Origin: Pseudomonadota bacterium | GTDB lineage: Bacteria > Pseudomonadota > Alphaproteobacteria > Micavibrionales > CSBR16-224 | Assembly: GCA_013285465.1 (NCBI GenBank) | Contig: CP053449.1 | Coordinates: forward strand, 547,179 to 611,178 | Direction of reading: 5' to 3' | DNA length: 64,000 bases | Shown: one piece after another, positions 17,408-26,138 of the stretch | Layout of the letters: every line of letters begins with the position of its first letter | Position numbering within the stretch: the stretch's first letter is position 1 | Position numbers and translations under genes: made by a program | Notes under the pieces: model-generated | What the model was told of the DNA's origin: nothing | The model's database searches: none | The model's input: the letters and a program-made list of their open reading frames with translations, nothing else

Positions 17408-19057
17408 ATGTTCGATATTCTCTTTGACGGTATTTCTGCATGGAACCAGACCGGTCTGATGATCGGCGGCGTGATTTGTTTTCTGATCGGCGGATTGTTT
17501 CTGGCCGATTTTTTGTATTGGCGCATAAAAGGTATTCGTGTCAAAGGCGAGATCAAAGCGGTAAAGACGAAAATCAGCCGTATTGCACATCGCCGGAAAG
17601 AGGAAAAGGAAAAAGAGGAGCGCAAAAAAGAGGAAACGGAAAAAGAAGGTTTTTGGAAGGGGTTTCGAAAAAATCCGTTTTCCAGCCTGATCGCCCTTAT
17701 TTTTGCCGGCATGTTTATTGCCTTCCCGTTTGTGTTTATCGGCATCGGCGTTTATCACGGCTATAAATATTACGATTTGAAAACGCACGGCATTTATACC
17801 GATGCCGTGGTAGTACAAAACAAACATGAAACCGATAGTGAAGGCGGGTCGAGCTATTATGCCATTGTGTCTTTTACGGATCGTCAGGGGAATTATCAGG
17901 AACACCGTGACAGCATCAGCAATCAAAACGGCGATACGTTCCGGCGCGGTACGCATCTGCCTGTTTATTATCAACCGGATAAGCCGTCGCGGTTTATTAT
18001 TGATGACTTCTGGCACAATATGGCGGCGATTTTCATCTTCCCCGCTTTCGGGCTGTTTTTTATCGGGGTGATATTCTTTGTTTCCCACATGAATAGCAAG
18101 CAGAAGAAAAAAGGGGAAAGGCCGGATAAGCCGAATTATATGAACGAAATGTACACGGCAGTCTATGAATATCAGCTGCCGACGGGCGAGGTTTTGCAGG
18201 CGGAGGGCACAACATCTTCTAATATACTGACGGATAAAATTCCGGGAACGCGCGTGACGTTGCTGGTGTCCCCCAATAAGCCGGACCGTGTCCGCAGACC
18301 GGGAAAAATAGGTATTACAATCGCCATGATTTTGCTGGGGGTTGGCGCTGTTCTGTTTTACGCCGCCTTTGAAACATTCAAATTCAGTATGTTTTCGGTG
18401 CTGTTTCCTTTTCTGCTGCTGGGATATTTCGGTGTGAAAATATATTCCAAACTCTCTGCCAATCCCGAAATGAAGGCAGGTATTAAAAAGATGCTGCAGG
18501 ATGTTCGGGACAGGAAACAGCCATTAGTTGAATTTGACGGCGGTCGCAGTTCCTCCGCGGATGGAGCGGATTTCCTGACCGAAGAGGAAATCAAAGCCCG
18601 CCTTTACTGGATGGACCGCTATAACCAGTATTGGGTGCCTGTGCTACTGGCCTTGGGGATTGCCGCGATTGTCGGCGGCAATTATCTCAGCAAAAATCTG
18701 ACGCAGATGCTGGAAATGGGTATCAGCACAAAAGGGCATGTGGTGCGGATGGAAAGCAGGTATGACAGTTCTTCCGACGGCAGCGGCTATACTTATCACG
18801 CAGTGGTGGAATTTGAAACGCAGGAGGGAGAGACGATCAGCTTTACCGATAAGTTGGGGGCAAGCCATCCGCTATATGAAACGGGGGATGAAGTCACAGT
18901 TGTGTATGAGGCGCATAAACCTCGTGACGCCATGGTCGATCGCGGCATCTGGAACTGGGCGCTGCCGGGCGGCTTGATGGCGTTCGGTTGCTTCCTGATA
19001 TGGGGTGCGCTCAACACGCAGGTGAAAATTTTACGCAGGCGCAGACGCGCGGTTTAA
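17408..19057 (+). CDS. DUF3592-repeat membrane protein
   Basis: 549 residues with about six membrane spans (near 17-37, 92-118, 203-226, 305-340, 420-440 and 510-535). Between them are three DUF3592-type units of the form Gxxx-A-V-V-x...Y-x-x-x-V-x-F...G-x-x-V-x-V-x-Y-x-P-x-x-P. The clearest are about 127-200 (VYYQPDKPSRFIID) and 445-520 (VVYEAHKPRDAMVDRG), with a diverged one around 245-300 (LLVSPNKPDRVR). The family's role is unknown. A highly charged KEEKEKEERKKEETEKE helix (64-80) sits between spans 1 and 2. It is followed 17 bp later by the YcxB-like gene and then the C13 peptidase, probably as one operon. Confidence 0.8.
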   Translation: MFDILFDGISAWNQTGLMIGGVICFLIGGLFLADFLYWRIKGIRVKGEIKAVKTKISRIAHRRKEEKEKEERKKEETEKEGFWKGFRKNPFSSLIALIFAGMFIAFPFVFIGIGVYHGYKYYDLKTHGIYTDAVVVQNKHETDSEGGSSYYAIVSFTDRQGNYQEHRDSISNQNGDTFRRGTHLPVYYQPDKPSRFIIDDFWHNMAAIFIFPAFGLFFIGVIFFVSHMNSKQKKKGERPDKPNYMNEMYTAVYEYQLPTGEVLQAEGTTSSNILTDKIPGTRVTLLVSPNKPDRVRRPGKIGITIAMILLGVGAVLFYAAFETFKFSMFSVLFPFLLLGYFGVKIYSKLSANPEMKAGIKKMLQDVRDRKQPLVEFDGGRSSSADGADFLTEEEIKARLYWMDRYNQYWVPVLLALGIAAIVGGNYLSKNLTQMLEMGISTKGHVVRMESRYDSSSDGSGYTYHAVVEFETQEGETISFTDKLGASHPLYETGDEVTVVYEAHKPRDAMVDRGIWNWALPGGLMAFGCFLIWGALNTQVKILRRRRRAV

Positions 19058-19074
19058 AGAAGGTAAGGGGGCAT

Positions 19075-19647
19075 ATGAGTAAACTGACATTCTCACGCAC
19101 GGAAAAAGATTTTCTGAATTTCAGCCGCATCGCTGCGGGGCCCTATCGGCGGCGGGGAATTATTTATATCATTGTTGCCGTCGGTATCGCGATTGCGGCA
19201 GCACTGGCTGTGATCGATATGGTACGGGTGGCGGGATATTTCCCGTCGGACAGGTTCACGCAGACGGTTTTGACCACCCTTATTTATTTTCTGATTTTTT
19301 ATCTGCTGCTGCGTTTTTTTAATGCCTTTGGCAAACAGTCATGGCTGGCTGAAGATGGAAATTTCCTGTCAAAAAAAACATTCCAGATGACGGCGAAAGG
19401 GATAAGTGAGGAATCGGATTACCAGAAAAGCTTCACCGATTGGCGCGGCGTCATCAGTATTCAGGAAACGCCGGATTACATTCTGTTTTATATCGACCGG
19501 ATGCAGGCTTATCTGCTGCCGAAATCCGCATTTAAAAAGCCGGAGGATATTCCCGGTTTTCTTGAAAAGGCGCATGGTTACTGGCAAAAAGCGGGCGGCG
19601 GCGTGAAGCCTGAAAAGGAAAAAAATGATACGGCTGTTGTGGAATAA
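19075..19647 (+). CDS. YcxB-like membrane protein
   Basis: 190 residues from the ATG at 19075, preceded by AAGGTAAGGGGG; an upstream in-frame extension runs back into the DUF3592 gene and is not needed. Two membrane spans (about 28-50 and 65-88) are followed by a soluble domain where FQMTAKGISEES...FTDWRGVISIQETPDYILFYID...YLLPKSAF matches the C-terminal YcxB-like domain. Those proteins have no settled role. The gene overlaps the start of the C13 peptidase gene by 23 bp, indicating coupled translation and joint function at the membrane. Confidence 0.75.
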   Translation: MSKLTFSRTEKDFLNFSRIAAGPYRRRGIIYIIVAVGIAIAAALAVIDMVRVAGYFPSDRFTQTVLTTLIYFLIFYLLLRFFNAFGKQSWLAEDGNFLSKKTFQMTAKGISEESDYQKSFTDWRGVISIQETPDYILFYIDRMQAYLLPKSAFKKPEDIPGFLEKAHGYWQKAGGGVKPEKEKNDTAVVE

Positions 19648-20995
19648 TCTGAAAGGCGGCTTCAATCTGGCCTTGTTGCGGCGTTGCCCGCAAGAAATCT
19701 TTTCGCCGTCATGGCATTCCATTATCTTTGCCTTTTTGCTTTCTATGGCAGTGTCTTTTGCAACGGATGCGCTGTCAGCTGCGCCGCCGCGCGTTTTTTA
19801 TATCGATGGGATCCAGGAAAATCTGACCTATTTTGCGCTGCTGCTTTTTGCCGCTTATGCCGCCGCGCTGCTGTTTGCGGAAACATCGAAAACGCTGCTG
19901 CTGGCAACGATGCTTTACAATGCGTTTCTTGTGCCGTGGTGTTTGTTTTCGCTGCTTTCTGCGCTTGCTCCCGATCTGCTGGCGATGGGAAATATCGAAC
20001 GCGACTTGGGTGTGATTTACGCCGTGTGGATATTTCTGATCGGTTTCCGCGCGGTGGCGCTGATTTTTGATCCGGAACCGCTGCGGCAGATACTGGCATC
20101 GCTCGCGGTGCTTGCGGGGCTATATCTTCTGCCTTCTTTTTTCTATTTTGATACGCTGTGGTATCACGATTACAGCGCCGATAAACCGTCACCGTTGGCG
20201 GAGATAACGCATGAAGAATTATTTCAAGGGCAGACCGCACTTCTGGATCAACAGCTGACAGCATTGAAACCCTCGCGGGCGGGGCATACTGATGTTTACG
20301 GCGTGATATTCGGCAGTTACGGTTATCAGGATGTGTTTATGCGCGAAGTTGCGTTTGTTGCGGAGACGCTGTCATCACTTTACGGCCCGGATGCCCGTAT
20401 TGTGCGCATGATCAATAATGAAAAAACGCTGACGGATATGCCGCTGGCAACGGCGACAAATCTGCGTGCCACGCTGAAACATCTGTCCGGCATGATGCAG
20501 AAAGAGGATGTGCTGCTGTTATATCTGACCAGCCATGGCGGCAAGGATGGCACACTTTCGGTCTATCTTGGCGGCGGTTACCGTTTTCAGCAAATGAAGC
20601 CGGAGCTATTGGCTGAGATTCTACAGGAGAGCGGCATCAAAAACCGCATCATCTTCGTCTCGGCCTGCTATAGCGGGATGGTGCTTGACGTATTGAAGAA
20701 TGATGACACGCTGATTATGACCGCGGCGGCAAAAAACCGTCGCGCTTACGGATGCAGTGATGATAGCAGGCTGACCTATTTCGCCGAGGCCTATTTCGAA
20801 CAGGCCTTCACACAGGAAAAGGACTGGATCAAGGCTTTTGATACGGCGAAGAAATTGCTGGAACAGCGCGAGAATGCGGAAGGCAAAACGGAACATGCCG
20901 CACCGCAGATATTTATCGGCAAAAACATTGCCGCACAGCTGCCGGCCACGCTGCCGCAATACTGGCCTGAAAAATCCGCGGAAAATCCGGAATAG
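19625..20995 (+). CDS. membrane-anchored C13 (legumain/caspase-fold) peptidase
   Basis: 456 residues. The first 175 residues form about five membrane spans (30-50, 66-85, 90-115, 128-148, 157-175). The remaining part is a C13 domain: DVYGVIFGSYGYQDVFMREV, then YLTSHGGKDG with catalytic His304 and FVSACYSGMV with catalytic Cys348, the two-strand caspase-like arrangement. Legumain-type enzymes cut after Asn or Asp or transamidate. The orientation cannot be proved; the domain follows the last span and is probably periplasmic or cytoplasmic-face tethered. It is the third gene of the DUF3592 - YcxB-like - C13 operon, suggesting a membrane complex with regulated proteolysis. Family placement is firm; the substrate is unknown. 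Confidence 0.85.
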   Translation: MIRLLWNNLKGGFNLALLRRCPQEIFSPSWHSIIFAFLLSMAVSFATDALSAAPPRVFYIDGIQENLTYFALLLFAAYAAALLFAETSKTLLLATMLYNAFLVPWCLFSLLSALAPDLLAMGNIERDLGVIYAVWIFLIGFRAVALIFDPEPLRQILASLAVLAGLYLLPSFFYFDTLWYHDYSADKPSPLAEITHEELFQGQTALLDQQLTALKPSRAGHTDVYGVIFGSYGYQDVFMREVAFVAETLSSLYGPDARIVRMINNEKTLTDMPLATATNLRATLKHLSGMMQKEDVLLLYLTSHGGKDGTLSVYLGGGYRFQQMKPELLAEILQESGIKNRIIFVSACYSGMVLDVLKNDDTLIMTAAAKNRRAYGCSDDSRLTYFAEAYFEQAFTQEKDWIKAFDTAKKLLEQRENAEGKTEHAAPQIFIGKNIAAQLPATLPQYWPEKSAENPE

Positions 20996-21202
20996 CCCCC
21001 GAGTCCTTTTTGAACCTCCGTGCTTTTTTGATAATATAATTTTTTTTGTAATAGTTTGAAATATATGAATTTTTCATACTTTCTGCTATGCGCCGCTTGC
21101 GACATTATGAAAACGGGCGTATAAAGGCTTATCCGCATAATTTGTGTGTGTTTGCGGTGATGTAACAAAAATAAAAAACGGCAAAAAAGTGAGGGTATAA
21201 CA

Positions 21203-21478
21203 ATGAGTATCAAAAGTGTTTTTCTTTATAATGTCACGCCTGATGATCATATCAGCATTAACGGGCGTGTGATCAAATCTTCCGGCAAAAAAGAGGCGGA
21301 TTGCAGTTTCGACGGATTACGCGTTATTTTTAACGGCGATTTTCAATCCGCCAAAGCGCAGGGTATTGAAGAGCGTATCGACAGCCTGTTCCTGAATCTG
21401 GACGATATCCGCGCAGCGGGTCCGCAAGAATATATGCTGCTGGGCCGCAAGAAGAAAGTCGCGGTCAAAGTCGGCTAG
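21203..21478 (+). CDS. small protein of unknown function
   Basis: 91 residues, not recognised. The composition is balanced and the start is well marked (GTGAGGGTATAACA before the ATG). VFLYNVTPDDHISINGRVI, later GLRVIFNGDFQSAK and the C-terminal LLGRKKKVAVKVG suggest a compact beta-rich fold. No membrane span or signal is seen. It stands alone in a 490-bp space after the C13 peptidase gene and converges on the next gene, with the stops 4 bp apart. It reads as a genuine gene because its codon use matches its neighbours. Confidence 0.6.
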   Translation: MSIKSVFLYNVTPDDHISINGRVIKSSGKKEADCSFDGLRVIFNGDFQSAKAQGIEERIDSLFLNLDDIRAAGPQEYMLLGRKKKVAVKVG

Positions 21479-21482
21479 AATT

Positions 21483-21917
21483 TTATTCGACGGCTGCAGG
21501 GTCTGTAGGGGTTTTGATGTCGCGTAGAAAGGCGGGAATATCTTCGTCGCTTTCAATGACGCGTGTCGGACTGCATAGCGAAGCGCTGACATGAATTTCG
21601 CCGTCAATCTTCGCAAAAACCAGATAGGTTTTGCCCTCTTCAAATTGAAAGGCGCAGCTGCCTTTATTATGCAGAGGCAGCAGGTCGCCGGAGGCATCGC
21701 CTTTGAAATTTTCCTGAACACGCAGGATTGTGGTCCGGATATATTTCTCGCCGATATGGGCAACGGGTCTGTGTATCGTGGCTTTAAAGATGTGAGGGAA
21801 GGTTGCGGCGCTGTCCGCCGTGATGTCCGGCCGGACGCATTTGCAGGCATAGGCCGGTGCGGTTGCCAGAAAACATCCGGTGAAGAGCATCAGGGACAGC
21901 AGGCGAAAAAATCTCAT
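21483..21917 (-). CDS. secreted TIMP/NTR-like domain protein
   Basis: About 144 residues from the ATG at 21917 (an upstream TTG at 21932 is less likely because the signal peptide then starts late). The signal peptide FFRLLSLMLFTGCFLATAPA ends AYA, giving a mature start CKCVRP. An N-terminal C-x-C at the mature terminus, later GSCAFQFEEGKTYLVFA and a final Cys near LCSPTRV, are typical of bacterial relatives of the netrin-like/TIMP OB-fold. In animal TIMPs the free N-terminal Cys chelates a metalloprotease zinc; the bacterial role is unknown. It should be periplasmic or secreted, with disulfides. It lies alone and converges on the small gene at 21203. Confidence 0.72.
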   Translation of the reverse strand: MRFFRLLSLMLFTGCFLATAPAYACKCVRPDITADSAATFPHIFKATIHRPVAHIGEKYIRTTILRVQENFKGDASGDLLPLHNKGSCAFQFEEGKTYLVFAKIDGEIHVSASLCSPTRVIESDEDIPAFLRDIKTPTDPAAVE

Positions 21918-22195
21918 GGCAAAATCTCGCAAAAAAAGATGAATAGGCTATTCCAAATTTTGGCACAGAGGCGGCGGATTGAATAGACGTAAATTCGCAA
22001 TAATATTACCCGTAACAAGACTTGCGCCCCTATTATATTTGACATATAATTAACCTCGGTTTATTGGAACTGAGTCGCCGGAGTTATCTTCGGGGTGTGT
22101 GATATAGCGTACTGCACGGTATTTTTACCAATTATTAACAGCGCGGCTATATAATATGTAATATCGTTAAGGCGATTTTTTTAAGAGGCGGAATT

Positions 22196-24496
22196 ATGAG
22201 CGGCGTCGGTGATTTTCTGAGAGATGCATTTGGTGGGAATAAAGGTGATGTGCCAAAGGCACGGATTGTCGTTGTACAGGATGCCTCAGGCGTGCAAAGC
22301 GATGCGAAAGCCGTTGCGAAATCCCTGAAGAAAAAAGGCAAGGCCGATATTTCGATTGAAAGTTTCGAATATGGCGATCTGCTGCGGGATCATTTGAAAA
22401 AACATACGAAAGACCCGGATAAAATACCGGAAACATTTTTTCTGGACTGTTGCGGTGCCGGTCACAGGCTGGGGCTTGAAATTGCGGAATGGTTCGAACA
22501 GAACCGCCCGGAAGATCCGCTGCCGGCTATTTATTTCCTGTCGCTCAGCACCAGCATGGCACTGGAGGAAGCGGCAAGCCTGACCAGCCTGCATCCGAAA
22601 GTCAAAACAGGTTTTGTATCGGAGGGTGAGCTCTCCAATGTCAGACATTATCTTGACGGCAAATCTGCTGACAGAACATTGGTACATGCCGATACCCGGC
22701 AGCTGCGCAAAATTCTCAATGAGAGGTTCAGTACGGAATTGCCGCTGGATGTCGATGAGAAATATCATGAAAGCTGGGAAAAACAATATCAGCGCGCCTT
22801 GATGGGCGGTATTTTTAAAGCGATGGAGGCCGGAAAAGCCACAGAAGCGGATGTGATTGAATATTGGCGTACCTATGCCATGAATTTGGCGGAGTCCTTG
22901 CAAACCGGTCTTTACGGTGCGAAGGGCGGCGATGTTGATACGGATGCGGCATTTTACGAAGGAACCGGATTTCCTGTAAAAGGTGAAGCGGTCTTTAGCC
23001 TTGAAGCTGTGGAGAACTGGCCGCAAAGCCGTCAGGATAAACCCATTCTGGTCATGCAAAGCTATGATCCGGAAGTCGTACCGCTGCTGGATACCGGCAA
23101 GCTGGGCGGTATTGTGCTTTGCGGTCCGTATCTGGCCTCGCATCTGGCATTTCTGTGTGATGCGAATAAAGTCACCGGCGTTTTCGGTCTGGTACCGTCG
23201 GAGAACGGTGAGGCTCCCGCCGGAGAATTTAACCAGATGGCAAAATCACATCTGGCACCGTATTTCAAAGACGGGCGCGCCGAAATTAACGGCACGGTGA
23301 TTGAGGAAGGGCAGCAATTGATGATCGGTGTCGGGAAAAACGGTCTGGTTTTCCGCCCCGAGACAATCGCGAAATTGCAGGAAACATTGAAAAAACCGGA
23401 GGGCGGGCCGAATGATTACGGCGAGTTTGAATGTGAGCAGGAAATGAAGCGTCTGCAAAGCATTTTCGCCAGATATTTCGTTGAAAACGGCGGTAAAGCA
23501 CATAGTGTGAAGGCGAATGTCGATTCACCCGATAACCCGTTTCTACGTTTGGCCGGCGGTATCGGTCTTGTTCGCAGTGAGCAGGTGGCTGCCGGTTGGG
23601 CGCCGCAGGCAAATGCGCTGCGTGAGGTCTTGCTGACAGATTCAGATGATGCCTATTCAGAGCTGACTTTTTCTATGGAAGAAAGCTACCGGAATTTTAT
23701 TTATAAGATCAATGGAGGTTATCCTGTAAAAATTCGCTTGTTTGACCTGTCTCCGAAAGAGCTGTTTAACCGCGAAGATCAGGTGAAATTTCACGAAAAA
23801 TACGGCAGCTATAATATCCATGGTGGTCAGGCGCTGGAAACATGGCCGAAATTGTATAAAAGGCAGGTGGATGCTGTTTTTAAAGCCTATAAAGATACCA
23901 ATATGGGTTATGCGGGCAGACCGCTGCAGGTGATGATGCCGGCCGTCCGTACCGAGGCAGATACCTTGACCGTCAAAAAAATGGTGGAGGATTCTGCACG
24001 AAATGTCGGTGCACCGGATAAAAGTTATAACTTTGGCGTGATGATCGAGACGCTGGACAGTTGTAAAAATGCGGCTGATATTATCAAGCATTGCGACTTT
24101 ATCAGTTTCGGTACCAATGATTTGACCCAGCAGGCACTGGATGTACCGCGGGATGATCTACGCGCCCGTGCCCGTTATGAGGAAAAACACGGTTTTGACC
24201 CGTATAAAAAACTCGCACCGGAGGTGATGGTGCTGATTCAGCAGGTTTGCGAAACCGCGCGTGCCACTAATCCGAAAATTGAGATTGATATCTGTGGCGG
24301 GCAAGCGGCGGATCCCGATGTTGCGATGGCACTGTTTGAAGCGGGCGTGGATAATATTTCCGTGGCTCCCAGCGCGGCGAATTTGCGTGCCCTGCCGCTT
24401 ATGCTGAATTATCGCCAGTTTGACCGGATGAAGGGGGCGCAGCCGAAAATGCAGGCAGCAGCGAAACATAAGCATAGCACAAGAGCCGCGGGCTAA
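22196..24496 (+). CDS. PtsI/PPDK-like phosphotransferase with receiver-like N-terminal domain
   Basis: 766 residues. Residues about 20-155 look like a response-regulator receiver fold (ARIVVVQD, FFLDCC around D84, IYFLSLS). About 280-350 matches the PEP-utiliser swivelling domain: KPILVMQSYDPEVVPLL then GGIVLCGPYLASHLAF, with His316 where the phosphohistidine sits. The C-terminal barrel follows PtsI/PPDK order: GGIGLVRSEQV, VKIRLFDLS, QVMMPAVRTEAD, FGVMIETLDS, ISFGTNDLTQQAL, and ICGGQAADPDVA with the catalytic Cys. An ATP-grasp domain and an HPr-binding domain of normal type are not evident. It may therefore be an atypical PTS enzyme I or PEP-dependent phosphoryl donor. A strong terminator follows at 24529. 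Substrate and partner are unknown. Confidence 0.78.
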   Translation: MSGVGDFLRDAFGGNKGDVPKARIVVVQDASGVQSDAKAVAKSLKKKGKADISIESFEYGDLLRDHLKKHTKDPDKIPETFFLDCCGAGHRLGLEIAEWFEQNRPEDPLPAIYFLSLSTSMALEEAASLTSLHPKVKTGFVSEGELSNVRHYLDGKSADRTLVHADTRQLRKILNERFSTELPLDVDEKYHESWEKQYQRALMGGIFKAMEAGKATEADVIEYWRTYAMNLAESLQTGLYGAKGGDVDTDAAFYEGTGFPVKGEAVFSLEAVENWPQSRQDKPILVMQSYDPEVVPLLDTGKLGGIVLCGPYLASHLAFLCDANKVTGVFGLVPSENGEAPAGEFNQMAKSHLAPYFKDGRAEINGTVIEEGQQLMIGVGKNGLVFRPETIAKLQETLKKPEGGPNDYGEFECEQEMKRLQSIFARYFVENGGKAHSVKANVDSPDNPFLRLAGGIGLVRSEQVAAGWAPQANALREVLLTDSDDAYSELTFSMEESYRNFIYKINGGYPVKIRLFDLSPKELFNREDQVKFHEKYGSYNIHGGQALETWPKLYKRQVDAVFKAYKDTNMGYAGRPLQVMMPAVRTEADTLTVKKMVEDSARNVGAPDKSYNFGVMIETLDSCKNAADIIKHCDFISFGTNDLTQQALDVPRDDLRARARYEEKHGFDPYKKLAPEVMVLIQQVCETARATNPKIEIDICGGQAADPDVAMALFEAGVDNISVAPSAANLRALPLMLNYRQFDRMKGAQPKMQAAAKHKHSTRAAG

Positions 24497-24528
24497 ACGG
24501 TATTGAAATTTTATGAGATGAGAGAGAA

Positions 24529-24556
24529 AGGGCGGTCTTTAAGACCGCTCTTTTTT
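24529..24556 (+). terminator. intrinsic terminator after the PtsI/PPDK-like gene
   Basis: AGGGCGGTCTT (24529-24539) pairs with AAGACCGCTCT (24541-24551) with one G-U pair, followed by six T (24551-24556). It ends the plus-strand PtsI-like transcript 33 bp after its stop. The flanking A-rich side could also serve the convergent minus-strand gene. Confidence 0.8.
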
Positions 24557-24558
24557 AT

Positions 24559-24795
24559 CTACCTTAGGCGGCGCCACAGAAATAATCCGGCAAAAGTGGT
24601 ACCGAAGACAAGTGCAAACAGCCAGATGACGTTTTCGCCGGGACCGGAATGTCCGGCAAGCTCAAGCCCTGTCGGTTCTTCCAGTTTCCACAGCAGAGGT
24701 GTTGAAAGAATGGCACCCATAACGCCGATGATGGCTCCCAGAATAAACAGGGCAATTGCAGATAGAGACAGGAATACTGTTTTGGCGATTTTCAT
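24559..24795 (-). CDS. small two-span membrane protein
   Basis: 78 residues with two hydrophobic segments: about 5-32 (TVFLSLSAIALFILGAIIGV) and 55-73 (VIWLFALVFGTTFAGLFLW). They are joined by a short charged loop, and the protein ends in a basic RRLR tail. The layout resembles LapA-type small inner-membrane proteins, but no specific signature is present. It starts 15 bp after the stop of the upstream ankyrin gene, so the two are likely cotranscribed. The short length leaves the function open. Confidence 0.6.
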   Translation of the reverse strand: MKIAKTVFLSLSAIALFILGAIIGVMGAILSTPLLWKLEEPTGLELAGHSGPGENVIWLFALVFGTTFAGLFLWRRLR

Positions 24796-24810
24796 GGCAT
24801 GTATGCGCTG

Positions 24811-25332
24811 TTATTTCGGGCGGGGGCGGAAACGGCGCAGATTTTTCTGCCCCTGTATCTGGCGCGCTTTACGGGCGCGGGTTTCGGCGGCTTCGATGGC
24901 ATCGGCTAGTTCTTTCTGGTGATGCGGCGCTAGGTCACTTGTATCTGCGCCACCCGCAATCAACACTTCCGAACATTCCGTATGATGATGCATCGCTGAT
25001 TTACTGAGGGCACTGAAACCGACATCTGTTGTCAGTCGCGTATCGGCACCGGCATCAACCAGTGCCTTGAGGCAATCCAGATGTCCGCAATCTGCCGCCA
25101 TAATCAGGGCCGTCTGGCCTTTTCTGTCTTTGGCGTTCAGGTCGGCATGGGCGGTAATCAGTTTTATCAGGCAGGCGGTCTCGCCGTAATCGGCGGCGCG
25201 GATCAGTGCCGTCGCGCCAAGATCATCACGGGCATCGACATTGGCGCCATTGGCCAGTGCCGTTTCCAGCCGCGGCACGTCACCGTGTTCCGCCGCTTGT
25301 AAAAGCTCCCGATTCCAATCAGTCTCACCCAC
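24811..25332 (-). CDS. ankyrin-repeat protein
   Basis: 173 residues with four ankyrin units from about 10 to 140: ELLQAAEHGDVPRLETALANG, DARDDLGATALIRAADYGE, NAKDRKGQTALIMAADCGH and TTDVGFSALSKSAMHHH, each carrying the ATALxxAA-type helix. The C-terminus is strongly basic (QGQKNLRRFRPRPK), which could bind nucleic acid or membrane. No signal peptide is present, so a cytoplasmic protein-protein adaptor is likely. It is followed 15 bp later by a small membrane-protein gene. A second, unrelated-looking ankyrin protein lies at 26139 on the other strand. Confidence 0.88.
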   Translation of the reverse strand: MGETDWNRELLQAAEHGDVPRLETALANGANVDARDDLGATALIRAADYGETACLIKLITAHADLNAKDRKGQTALIMAADCGHLDCLKALVDAGADTRLTTDVGFSALSKSAMHHHTECSEVLIAGGADTSDLAPHHQKELADAIEAAETRARKARQIQGQKNLRRFRPRPK

Positions 25333-25408
25333 GGATGATCCTTTCTGTTTTTATGATGTCTTTTTGTAGCACGATTTAAATAATATGTAAATATAAAAAG
25401 AGGCACAA

Positions 25409-25443
25409 AAAAAGCGGCATCCCGTTGAGAAGGATGCCGCTTT
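25409..25443 (-). terminator. intrinsic terminator of the 25464-25934 gene
   Basis: A perfect 13-bp stem (AAAAGCGGCATCC at 25409-25421, GGATGCCGCTTTT at 25431-25443) with a 9-base loop. Read on the minus strand, the stem is followed by a run of T. It lies 20 bp after the minus-strand stop at 25464, and could also block plus-strand transcription. Confidence 0.8.
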
Positions 25444-25463
25444 TAACAGTTTTTTCTTATTGG

Positions 25464-25934
25464 TTACTTACGAAAACGTTTCGGCATCTGCGGATTGTTC
25501 GCAGGATTGCTGTCGCGGTTACGGACACCGGTGATGTTTTTATCATCAATCAGCGCATTGATGTCGGCTTCGATTTTACCGGCAACTTCTGCGCCATAGG
25601 TTTCTTTACCTTCGACATAGACCGTGAATTCTTTTTGGTATTTTGCCTGTTTGACCGGGTTTTCGATCGTGTCTTTTGTCCATTCATACAGGAAATACTG
25701 TCCGCGGACGGCATCTTCCAGATCGGTTCCGGCAACTTTGGCAATCGCGGTTTCAGCCTCGTTGACATAGCCTGCAAAGGCATCAAACTGGCATTTCAGC
25801 GTGGCATCATATTTTTTCAGCACATCCATCAACGGCTTTAATTCCGGCGCATCGGGGGCGTTGCGGGCAACGGCTGCAAATTCATCACTCAAATAAATGC
25901 GGACCTGACGGGTCCATTCTTTTTCCTGGCTCAT
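25464..25934 (-). CDS. cytoplasmic protein of unknown function
   Basis: 156 residues from the ATG at 25934, which has AGGAAGG seven bases upstream; an in-frame start 11 codons earlier lacks one. The protein is acidic and helical (VARNAPDAPELKPLMDVLKKYDA, YVNEAETAIAKVAGTDLEDAV), and the C-terminus is basic and Asn/Pro-rich (NPANNPQMPKRFRK). No family recognised and no membrane span. It is a single-gene unit with its own terminator. The paired VRGQYFLYEWTKDTIENP segment is the most conserved-looking part and would be the place to begin a search. Confidence 0.62.
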   Translation of the reverse strand: MSQEKEWTRQVRIYLSDEFAAVARNAPDAPELKPLMDVLKKYDATLKCQFDAFAGYVNEAETAIAKVAGTDLEDAVRGQYFLYEWTKDTIENPVKQAKYQKEFTVYVEGKETYGAEVAGKIEADINALIDDKNITGVRNRDSNPANNPQMPKRFRK

Positions 25935-26138
25935 CGGTAAACCTTCCTGCTGTTCTAGCGGTTTCATTTCAAGTTTTACGGTGGCTACACTATAAGGATG
26001 ATTACAATAATTGACAATAAAAGAAAATATGCAATTTTGCGCGGGAAACTTGCGGAATTGCGGCTTGCCGCAAAGGGGGGATTTGCATTATATTATGTTA
26101 ATTAACATAAACCGCATATTCCAGAGAGGAACGCTAGA

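Noticed and set aside
12465..21000. Type VI secretion (ClpV) locus
   Set aside because: No TssB/TssC, Hcp, VgrG or baseplate genes are present around the ClpB-like gene.
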